Shown here: piece by piece, positions 1 through 4,614 of the stretch
Layout of the letters: each line of letters starts with the position of its first letter
How positions within the stretch are numbered: the stretch's first letter is position 1
Assembly: GCA_964417835.1 (NCBI GenBank)
Contig: CAYQJD010000039.1
Coordinates: 1 to 7,110 of the forward strand
DNA length: 7,110 bases
Source: UMGS1124 sp964417835
GTDB taxonomy: Bacteria; Bacillota_I; Bacilli_A; RF39; UBA660
Direction: 5' to 3'
Notes under the pieces: generated by a model
Databases searched by the model: none
What the model was told of the DNA's origin: nothing
What the model saw: the letters and a program-made list of their open reading frames with translations, nothing else
Made by a program: the position numbers and the translations under genes

Positions 1-109
1 CACCTACAAGTGGTAGTACAATATTTGTACTATCATTTACCCATATAGCATCACTTGGATCATTAGGATTATATTTTATTTTAACTTCTGTACCTTTTGA
101 TTTTGGCAT
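1..109 (-). CDS. Partial unknown protein, runs off the left edge
   Basis: From the ATG at 109-107 an open frame of 36 codons reaches the window edge on the minus strand, starting MPKSKGTEVKIKYNPNDPSD. A promoter (217-225) and a strong Shine-Dalgarno (138-146) lie upstream, so the locus looks transcribed. However, the Shine-Dalgarno is about 28 bases from this ATG, too far to serve it, and the frame upstream closes at a TAG. The stretch VKIKYNPNDPSDAIWV faintly recalls the C-terminal beta-barrel of Mu/TnsB-type transposases (a V-x-[IV]-x-Y-[ND]-P-x-D pattern followed by I-x-V). That would make it a truncated transposase end, but the resemblance is from memory and short. It could equally be the N-terminus of an unrelated gene. 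Function is left open. Confidence 0.4.
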   Translation of the reverse strand, partial: MPKSKGTEVKIKYNPNDPSDAIWVNDSTNIVLPLVG

Positions 110-137
110 ATTAGAATATGAGTTAGACTGCTAATAA

Positions 138-146
138 CACCTCCTC
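138..146 (-). promoter_or_regulatory. Strong Shine-Dalgarno without a matching start codon
   Basis: The minus strand reads GAGGAGGTG here, close to the ideal complement of the 16S rRNA 3' end. No ATG, GTG or TTG that opens a frame lies 5-10 bases downstream. The next ATG, at 109, is about 28 bases away. Either the original start was lost or altered by a small mutation, or initiation is unusual. Confidence 0.5.
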
Positions 147-216
147 ATTTTTTATGTTAGGATACTATTTAAACTAAATACCAATCAAAGTCTACAACTG
201 CATCCTATCATAAACA

Positions 217-225
217 ATTATATCA
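217..225 (-). promoter_or_regulatory. Extended -10 promoter
   Basis: The minus strand reads TGATATAAT, a perfect -10 hexamer with the TG extension one base upstream. The -35 is weak (ATGACC at 18-base spacing). Transcription would start near 210 and run toward the partial gene at the left edge, giving a leader of about 100 bases. No riboswitch was recognised in that leader. Confidence 0.55.
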
Positions 226-384
226 TATGTAGTCAAAAATGGTCATATTTTTACAAAAATTTCCTTGAACTATTACCTAATAAAAATTAAAAAAATCTAG
301 TAATTTTAATACTGGATAACGTATATATAAATCACCGCAAAAAGCGAAAAAATGCCTGACATGGGATAAGTAAATCGAATACTT

Positions 385-409
385 AAAAAGTTTTGGAGTC
401 TTTCCCAAA
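385..409 (-). terminator. Weak possible intrinsic terminator
   Basis: On the minus strand TTTGG (409-405) pairs with CCAAA (396-392) across an 8-base loop. After ACT a run of five T residues follows (389-385). It lies just downstream of the integrase remnant, which ends at 470, where a terminator would be expected. The stem is only 5 bp, so it may be chance. I see no other gene between 226 and 469. Confidence 0.3.
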
Positions 410-469
410 TAACCCTCAACCACCTTATATCAAAGTAAAACAAGCGATTTTAAATTCATATTTCTTTAT

Positions 470-827
470 TCAAATCTCATATAATTTGATTAAAACTGTA
501 ATTTTTGGCAGTAATATATTACTATTTAAGAATAATATAATACTTTCTAAATAACTGTATTCTTTACAATTGGAAAGTAGTAAATCTTTATTATCATTGT
601 TTACAATTTTTCCTGTGATAATTGATGCAACAACTTTAAAACTTAACTTATCAACAGCAAAGTGATTTCCATATCTTTCTTCTAATCTTTGCGCAATTAG
701 TTTATCTTATTCTAAATTGCTATGTGTATATATTTTTAGAGTAGTTGCTACATCAGAGTGTCCTAATCTTCTTGAAACATCTTGAATAGGAACTCTCCGT
801 ACTTAATAAATCAGTTGCAAATATGGA
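470..827 (-). pseudogene. Tyrosine recombinase (phage/ICE integrase) C-terminal remnant
   Basis: On the minus strand, codons from 793 down read VPIQDVSRRLGHSDVATTLK followed by IYTHSNLE. This is the conserved end of tyrosine recombinases: the LGH-S box, the T-T-x-x-I-Y-T-H segment and its Tyr nucleophile. Directly upstream the frame is closed by TAA (805-803). The expected preceding residues (F-A-T-D-L-L-S-T) are found one frame away at 821-798, so a frameshift near 797 separates them. The LRHT segment that should come before is degraded. An in-frame TAA at 709-707 follows NLE. After it the frame continues open (DKLIAQRLEERYG...) to TGA at 472-470, probably the original or rearranged tail. 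There is no N-terminal SAM-like domain and no start codon, so it is inactive. The glycosyltransferase remnant abuts it at about 828, which marks a deletion junction. Confidence 0.75.
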
Positions 828-828
828 A

Positions 829-1048
829 AATTATACCTTTATTAATTGCCCTAAAACCAGATATCTTTTATCTTTCCCCTAGTTGTAATTCTTAAAATTA
901 ATGATAAAAATTTACTTTTACTATTAATATAATGGATTCCCACTGTCATATCACATTCGCCCATTATAATGGGCATTACTAAATCAGTGATTGAGTTTAC
1001 ATCATGTTGATTATCACTATTTACCATAAACAAATCATAGTATATCAT
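829..1048 (-). pseudogene. Family-2 glycosyltransferase internal remnant
   Basis: The minus strand has a 65-codon frame, 1048 to stop 853-851. It contains YDLFMVNSDNQHDVNSITDL and then PIIMGECDMTVG. This matches the middle of DPM-synthase-like GT2 enzymes, usually D-A-D-G-Q-H-D-P followed by P-[IL]-x-x-G-E-A-D-x-V-I-G-S. The first Asp of the DxD metal-binding triad is replaced here (N-S-D). After KIKD the frame breaks. One frame over, 858-826 reads GFRAINKGIIF, which is the next conserved family block (SGFRAIN), so a frameshift lies near 859. The N-terminal nucleotide-binding strand and any C-terminal part are missing, and a stop lies just upstream of the first ATG. It sits 30 bases downstream of the phosphoglycerol transferase on the same strand and was probably the next gene of that surface-glycan operon. 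Confidence 0.72.
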
Positions 1049-1078
1049 AAATTACCGCTATCAACTAGTAGGGTATGT

Positions 1079-2596
1079 TTATTGCATTTTATAATAAGTA
1101 CTTCCTAATATTACATTATCATAATAGAATGATTTTTTAACAAGTTCTGTGTTTATATAAGAAATATCATATTTTTCTAATAAAGTTAATTCATCAGAAA
1201 ATAAATTGGTCCCTAAACCTAATCTATTACCTTCAATACTTGCACCAATAGATGCTAGTGTAGTTGGAAATAAATCAAAAGATGAAAATAATCTATTTTT
1301 AGAATTAGTAGTTTCTGCAAGGGAATTGATAAAAGTATTATATACTACTCTAGTATAATTACTATCTATCAAATTATCATAAAAATCAGATTGCATTGTA
1401 TAATGATCTCCCACTATGACTATTGTTGTATTTTCATAAAAATCTTGTTTTTTGATCCAACTTATGAACTCACTTAACATTATATCAGTACAATTATAAG
1501 AATTAGCATAGTGACTAGTAAAAGGTGTAGGACAGCTTTCATCTAAATAGCCATCAATAAAGTGAGTATCAGCAGTGAGCATTGTAAAATTAAATGGTTC
1601 GTCTTCTTTTTGAATATCTGTCAATCTTTCTTTCGCAAATTCATACAATTTACTATCTTCATATCCCCACCAAACATAATAATCATCATCTATCCAACCA
1701 TTTTCTTTAGCATAATTATAATCATATATTGTATAATGACCATGATAAGTAAAATAATCTCTTCTACCTCCATACGATGCATCAGATCCCATCATTAAAT
1801 AATTATGATACCCATTTTCTTCTAAAATATCACCAATACTATATGCTCCGGGTAATGATTGTCCATAACCAGAATAAGTATTACCATCAATTGAAACTTT
1901 TAATGGTGTCCCACTTGATTGACCCATCATTGCAGCAACTGTCCATCCCGTTCCATATAAGGAAAAAAAGCCACCTAAATTATCAGTATTGCTAAAATTA
2001 ACGTTAGTGAGAGCAAAATCTTCAAGATTAGGTATAAAGGACGCTTCTACCCCTCCAGAATTTGTTCTTGAAGCACTGGTCATTTCCAATGATTCAACAA
2101 ATATATATATCAAATTTTGCTTTTCTTTAGGAAATGTTATTTCAACATTTCTACCATCAACATAATTTTCTTCTATAAATGTTGAAGAAGTTAATTGGAC
2201 TTTTATGTAATCTATAAAACCAACACTATAAATTAAAAGAATAAAAGAAAAGATAAAAAACAAGATTGTAAAAAACCAACTTTCCTTATTAGTTAATTTT
2301 AAAGTATTAATATTCCATATTTTATCTTTAATTTTAATAGAAAATGATAAATTTAATTTCTTTTTATGCAAGTATTTTTTCAAAAGAATTATCAAGATAA
2401 ATGTAATAATGGTAAGAAGCAAAACAAAAACTATTCCCTCTATTACACCACTTAAACTAACTCCTTCTAATTCTACAAGGCTAAATAATAATTGCTCAAA
2501 AGTTACATTATTAAAATTTAATTTAAAATAAATAGTAAAAAAAATTATAATTAAAGAAATAAAAATAATACTACTTTTTATTATCTTTTTCGCCAT
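1079..2596 (-). CDS. OpgB/LtaS-like phosphoglycerol transferase (sulfatase fold)
   Basis: This 505-residue membrane-anchored enzyme belongs to the alkaline-phosphatase/sulfatase superfamily that transfers glycerol phosphate from phosphatidylglycerol to surface polymers or glycans. Three hydrophobic segments (about 8-24, 50-72 and 107-129) precede an extracellular catalytic domain from about 150. Visible catalytic features are IFVESLE (metal ligand Glu168 or Glu171), GTGWTVAAMMGQSSGTPL with Thr219 as probable nucleophile, ADTHF (His345) and GDH (Asp397-His398). The G-T-x-W-T-[IV]-A-x-M pattern is closer to E. coli OpgB (MdoB) than to LtaS, so the acceptor may be an oligosaccharide or surface polysaccharide rather than lipoteichoic acid. 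The start is supported by AGAGGTAAATAATG. It overlaps the upstream small membrane gene by 26 bases, so the two are translationally coupled. The frame is complete, with no visible damage despite broken neighbours downstream. Confidence 0.88.
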   Translation of the reverse strand: MAKKIIKSSIIFISLIIIFFTIYFKLNFNNVTFEQLLFSLVELEGVSLSGVIEGIVFVLLLTIITFILIILLKKYLHKKKLNLSFSIKIKDKIWNINTLKLTNKESWFFTILFFIFSFILLIYSVGFIDYIKVQLTSSTFIEENYVDGRNVEITFPKEKQNLIYIFVESLEMTSASRTNSGGVEASFIPNLEDFALTNVNFSNTDNLGGFFSLYGTGWTVAAMMGQSSGTPLKVSIDGNTYSGYGQSLPGAYSIGDILEENGYHNYLMMGSDASYGGRRDYFTYHGHYTIYDYNYAKENGWIDDDYYVWWGYEDSKLYEFAKERLTDIQKEDEPFNFTMLTADTHFIDGYLDESCPTPFTSHYANSYNCTDIMLSEFISWIKKQDFYENTTIVIVGDHYTMQSDFYDNLIDSNYTRVVYNTFINSLAETTNSKNRLFSSFDLFPTTLASIGASIEGNRLGLGTNLFSDELTLLEKYDISYINTELVKKSFYYDNVILGSTYYKMQ

Positions 2597-2903
2597 TATT
2601 TACCTCTAATTTAAAACTAATATATTTGATAAAGATCGTAATTATTATACTTATAATAATATTTACTGCTAAAGATAATACTACATATTTAAATACTACA
2701 TAAGAATAAGTATTTAAATATGTAAGAATATCTAAATTTAACTTCTTAAATAAATATATTAAACCAAAACAAGTTGTATTCGAAAATAATACTAATAATA
2801 AATAATATATAATCTCATCTTTTGTACTCATATTTTTATGCAAATGCATTAATATCTTTAACCCAAAAACACTAGGTAATAATAAACATAATACTGAAAC
2901 CAT
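2571..2903 (-). CDS. Small three-helix membrane protein, partner of the transferase
   Basis: This 110-residue protein is strongly hydrophobic, with predicted membrane helices at about 2-20, 31-52 and 64-96 and a short charged C-terminal tail (KLEVNNGEKDNKK). The start is set by AGGAAG seven bases before ATG. It ends inside the first codons of the phosphoglycerol transferase, in a different frame. I do not recognise the family. Its position and overlap suggest a membrane subunit or chaperone for that enzyme, or a separate lost membrane half: the transferase has only three predicted membrane helices, where LtaS has five. A promoter with an extended -10 sits directly upstream, so these two genes probably form their own transcript. 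Confidence 0.78.
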   Translation of the reverse strand: MVSVLCLLLPSVFGLKILMHLHKNMSTKDEIIYYLLLVLFSNTTCFGLIYLFKKLNLDILTYLNTYSYVVFKYVVLSLAVNIIISIIITIFIKYISFKLEVNNGEKDNKK

Positions 2904-2922
2904 TACATCACTTCCTAGGCAT

Positions 2923-2951
2923 ATTATAACAAATTTAAAGAAATATGCAAA
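2923..2951 (-). promoter_or_regulatory. Promoter of the membrane protein/transferase operon
   Basis: The minus strand reads TTTGCA (2951-2946), a 17-base spacer, then TATAAT (2928-2923), with TG one base before the -10. The predicted start, near 2916, falls at the edge of the AGGAAG ribosome binding site, so the 5' leader would be only about 12-15 bases. Confidence 0.6.
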
Positions 2952-2964
2952 ATTTCATAAAGCA

Positions 2965-3195
2965 TTATTCAATAATATCTTTATTTTTTGCATTTAAGAA
3001 CGAAATTATAAGCATCCCTACACATATCTTCTATTCTATTGTTTGCTCTTTATTCATAGCAGTTATTAATGAAAAAGATGTCGCTGATAAATCCAAATTA
3101 GATGGTATCAAATCAACATTCTCTTTGTGATGTAAAATTACAGTTTCATAATAACCCATACAGGTAGTTAAATCTCCCTGTGGATCACAATCTAC
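2965..3195 (-). pseudogene. ParA-family partition ATPase remnant
   Basis: On the minus strand, codons from 3195 read VDCDPQGDLTTCMGYYETVI, then LHHKENVDLIPSNLDLSA, then SLITAMNKEQ. These are successive blocks of the ParA/Soj ATPases found on conjugative elements and plasmids: the DCDPQG motif (Walker A' partner), the ILHH...VDLIPSN segment and the LSA..SL..AM segment. The normal 20-30 residues between MGY and ILHH are deleted. A TAG (3033-3031) interrupts the frame. After it, in the same frame, GMLIISFLNA recalls the family's GMLTINAL block, so the DYILIDCMPSL stretch is also lost. There is no deviant Walker A (KGGVGKT) and no start codon; a TAA lies just upstream of the first codon. It is a non-functional scar of a mobile element. 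Confidence 0.85.
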
Positions 3196-3208
3196 TTATG
3201 CAGAACAT

Positions 3209-3234
3209 AAAAAAAACTGATATTTCTATCAGTT
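3209..3234 (-). terminator. Intrinsic terminator of tRNA-Trp
   Basis: On the minus strand AACTGATA (3234-3227) pairs perfectly with TATCAGTT (3222-3215) across a 4-base loop. An uninterrupted run of T residues follows, from A 3216-3209 on the plus strand. It begins about 37 bases after the tRNA 3' end and is oriented to end the tRNA transcript. Confidence 0.85.
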
Positions 3235-3271
3235 CAATATGTATAAACAGGCATAAAACCTATTATTTTCA

Positions 3272-3345
3272 TGGCAGGGGTGGAGAGAATCGAACTCCCG
3301 AGAACGGTTTTGGAGACCGTCATTTTGCCGCTAAATTACACCCCT
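3272..3345 (-). tRNA. trnW: tRNA-Trp (anticodon CCA)
   Basis: The 74-base cloverleaf folds by eye on the minus strand. The acceptor AGGGGTG pairs perfectly with CACCCCT. The D arm is ATTT/AAAT. The anticodon stem ACGGT/ACCGT is perfect around the loop CTCCAAA, which places CCA at positions 34-36 after U33. The T stem GGGAG/CTCTC (one G-U) carries the loop TTCGATT. The discriminator is G, as is usual for bacterial tRNA-Trp, and the terminal CCA is encoded. Reading only UGG fits the genes here, which use TGG for Trp and TGA as a stop. Its 3' end faces the region of mobile-element scars. Confidence 0.96.
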
Positions 3346-3407
3346 ATAAAAAACAACTTGAATTGATTCGTTTAAGTTTGCTTTGCTGTTTTTCAACTTA
3401 ATTTTAA

Positions 3408-3413
3408 ATTATA
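3408..3413 (-). promoter_or_regulatory. Candidate -10 for tRNA-Trp
   Basis: The minus strand has a perfect TATAAT about 63 bases upstream of the mature tRNA 5' end. No convincing -35 (TTGACA-like) is visible at 16-18 bases, and there is no TG extension. If used, the precursor would carry a leader of roughly 55 bases. Confidence 0.35.
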
Positions 3414-3414
3414 A

Positions 3415-3457
3415 AATTGGCAGGTGAAACTCATATTTAAGCCAATTACCAATTCAC
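3415..3457. other. Dyad with two mutually exclusive pairings
   Basis: AATTGGC (3415-3421) pairs perfectly with GCCAATT (3441-3447) across 19 bases. An alternative 5-bp stem, GTGAA (3424-3428) with TTCAC (3453-3457), starts inside that loop and ends beyond it, so both cannot form as nested helices. It lies between tRNA-Trp and the larger hairpin at 3473-3530. No reading frame occupies it. Function is unknown; the strand is not determined. Confidence 0.4.
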
Positions 3458-3472
3458 ATACTCCCATAATTA

Positions 3473-3530
3473 CTAGGGTTTTAAGGTGGTAACACTAAGG
3501 TTTTGAAGACTCCTATGGTTACCGCCCTAG
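3473..3530. ncRNA. Large imperfect hairpin, unassigned structured element
   Basis: GGTGGTAAC (3485-3493) pairs with GTTACCGCC (3518-3526) over nine bases, eight Watson-Crick and one G-U in the plus-strand RNA. An outer CTAG/CTAG helix (3473-3476 with 3527-3530) follows, separated by an 8-base bulge on the 5' side. Alternatively CTAGGG (3473-3478) can pair with CCCTAG (3525-3530), which competes with the base of the inner stem. The 24-base loop may form a further AGG/CCT helix. It is one of the most G+C-rich stretches of an otherwise AT-rich intergenic region. No T run follows on either strand, so it is not a standard terminator. AAGGTGGTAACAC loosely resembles the T-box consensus (AGGGTGGNACCGCG), but no stem I, specifier or terminator was seen. 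Whether it is an RNA, a leader or a DNA site is open. Confidence 0.45.
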
Positions 3531-3560
3531 ACCTTTATAATTATATCAAAAAAAAAAGAA

Positions 3561-3587
3561 ATATTCAATAAGCTTTTTCATATAATA
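3561..3587 (+). promoter_or_regulatory. Candidate sporulation-type promoter of cwlJ
   Basis: ATATT (3561-3565), a 13-base spacer and CATATAATA (3579-3587) resemble the mother-cell sigma-E pattern (an ATATT-type -35, then a CATA-type -10). The -10 also fits CATAnnnTA of sigma-K. The same bases contain TATAAT (3581-3586), so a housekeeping reading is possible, but no good TTGACA is present. In Bacillus subtilis cwlJ is made in the mother cell, which favours the sporulation reading. The predicted start, near 3593, is extremely close to the ribosome binding site. Confidence 0.4.
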
Positions 3588-3591
3588 CTAT

Positions 3592-3598
3592 AGGTGAT
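3592..3598 (+). promoter_or_regulatory. Ribosome binding site deciding the cwlJ start
   Basis: AGGTGAT complements the 16S rRNA 3' end and stands four bases before GTG 3603-3605. This favours 3603 over the earlier in-frame GTG at 3594, which lies inside the site itself. Confidence 0.6.
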
Positions 3599-3602
3599 TT
3601 GT

Positions 3603-4028
3603 GTGTTAATAAACTATACTGCAAGAGAATTGGACTTAGTTGCTAGACTTATGAGGGCTGAAGCATTAGGTGAAGGTAATTTAGGAATGCTAATGGTTGG
3701 AAATGTTATTGTTAACAGAGCAATAGCAACTTGTGATATCTTTAAAGATATAAGAACATTATACGATGTTATATATCAAAATCCTGGAGGATTTTCAGGT
3801 ATTAACTCATCACTATTTTATTCAAGTAGTACCAAATTAGAAAAAGAGCTAGCTGAAAGAGTTATTACTGGAGAATACTATTATCCTGCAACACATGCTC
3901 TTTGGTTTTATGCACCAGGCACTGGAAATTCTTGTAAGTCAAATTTTTATAATCAACCTCTAGCTGGAAGATATAAAAATCATTGCTTTTATAATCCAAT
4001 TCAAGGAACTTGTGAAGAATTATATTAA
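3603..4028 (+). CDS. cwlJ: CwlJ spore cortex-lytic cell wall hydrolase
   Basis: This 141-residue enzyme of the Hydrolase_2 (SleB/CwlJ) family lyses cortex peptidoglycan containing muramic lactam during spore germination. It has no signal peptide or peptidoglycan-binding domain, and it starts directly with the catalytic domain, as in B. subtilis CwlJ (142 residues). Diagnostic stretches are DLVARLMRAEALGEG (with the conserved Glu residues of A-E-A-x-G-E), GMLMVGNVIVNR, VIYQNPGGFSGI, ALWFYAP, FYNQPLAGRYKNHCFYNP and a final TCEELY. These match CwlJ nearly block for block, including the cysteines before the Trp/Tyr-rich C-terminus, and distinguish it from SleB, which has an export signal. The start is GTG 3603 after AGGTGAT; 3594 would add three residues. 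The usual partner gerQ is not adjacent. The downstream gene is convergent and unrelated, so cwlJ is transcribed alone. The frame is intact. Confidence 0.92.
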   Translation: MLINYTARELDLVARLMRAEALGEGNLGMLMVGNVIVNRAIATCDIFKDIRTLYDVIYQNPGGFSGINSSLFYSSSTKLEKELAERVITGEYYYPATHALWFYAPGTGNSCKSNFYNQPLAGRYKNHCFYNPIQGTCEELY

Positions 4029-4037
4029 AAATTCTTC
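4014..4037. terminator. Hairpin at the convergent ends of cwlJ and its neighbour
   Basis: GAAGAATT (4014-4021) pairs perfectly with AATTCTTC (4030-4037) across an 8-base loop, extendable by one A-T pair and a G-T. It covers both stop codons, since the two genes overlap tail to tail by 9 bases. It may end transcription in both directions, but the stem is AT-rich and no clean T run follows. Part of the symmetry may come from both genes ending in codons for acidic and aromatic residues. Confidence 0.4.
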
Positions 4038-4562
4038 ATCCTTAAAGCCTTTAGTAATTTCTAGAAAATTTTTATCATACTCACTAAATTTTTTCTTTAC
4101 TATTTCTGGATTATCAAAATCAAGACATTTATTATATAAATCTTGTAATTCTGATAATTCTTTTTTGTTTTCTGCAATTTTTTTTAACTCATCATATTCT
4201 ATATAATCATATTCTAAGTATTTTTTTACAGAAGACATTTCCGGATTATAATTTGAAACAAAATATTTTTTATATATTCCTAATCCATAAACTTTTTCAT
4301 ATGTAGTTGGATATTCTTCATATCCATTTGATTCAATTCTTTCTATATAATATTTACTTACTATTTCATAATCTTTTAAATCAATCTCTTTGCTAATTAT
4401 TTCTTTATTTGGATAATTTATTTTTATAACTATATCATCATCTTTTTTATAATATGTAATTATTAAACGTCCATTCAATTCGTTTCCTCTATAATACATT
4501 TTCTTAGTATGATATTCTTCATCACTTACAAAAACATAAAAAGCTTTATTATCATATAACAT
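4020..4562 (-). CDS. Unknown soluble protein downstream of xfp
   Basis: This 180-residue protein is not recognised. The start is taken at ATG 4562-4560, because AGGATGTGAT lies just upstream. An earlier in-frame ATG (4592) would add ten residues but has no ribosome binding site. The N-terminal half is rich in Tyr, Ile and charged residues in an alternating pattern that suggests beta-strands (for example GRLIITYYKKDDDIVIKI). The C-terminal third is Lys/Glu-rich and probably helical (DELKKIAENKKELSELQDLY), possibly a short coiled coil. There is no signal peptide or membrane segment, and no catalytic motif was seen. It follows phosphoketolase by 52 bases on the same strand, with no obvious terminator between, so it may be co-transcribed. 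The unusual abundance of Tyr, Glu and Lys is consistent with a rapidly evolving lineage-specific protein. Confidence 0.72.
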   Translation of the reverse strand: MLYDNKAFYVFVSDEEYHTKKMYYRGNELNGRLIITYYKKDDDIVIKINYPNKEIISKEIDLKDYEIVSKYYIERIESNGYEEYPTTYEKVYGLGIYKKYFVSNYNPEMSSVKKYLEYDYIEYDELKKIAENKKELSELQDLYNKCLDFDNPEIVKKKFSEYDKNFLEITKGFKDEEFLI

Positions 4563-4614
4563 AATATCACATCCTATATATAATATTAACATAATTAATA
4601 AAAAGAAAATAGAC

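Noticed and set aside
328..360. CGCAAAAAGCG followed by A residues as a terminator
   Set aside because: The stem is only three base pairs, too short to be credible.
1562..1995. Two plus-strand frames inside the transferase gene
   Set aside because: They lie opposite a well-supported enzyme and have no ribosome binding site or recognisable content.
2945..3130. Plus-strand 61-codon frame
   Set aside because: It is the shadow of the ParA remnant, which gives clear family blocks on the minus strand. It has no ribosome binding site.
3180..3401. Plus-strand 73-codon frame across the tRNA
   Set aside because: It runs antisense through tRNA-Trp and its terminator, so it is a chance open frame.
3462..3530. 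Selenocysteine or other second tRNA on the minus strand (loop CTTCAAA would give anticodon UCA)
   Set aside because: The stem beside the loop has mismatches and two wobbles, and no T arm or matching acceptor stem can be drawn. The sequence is better explained by the plain hairpin.
3473..3530. A complete T-box riboswitch upstream of cwlJ
   Set aside because: Only part of the T-box core is matched (GGTGGTAACAC). There is no stem I with a specifier loop, no terminator, and the gene is not an aminoacyl-tRNA synthetase or amino acid gene.
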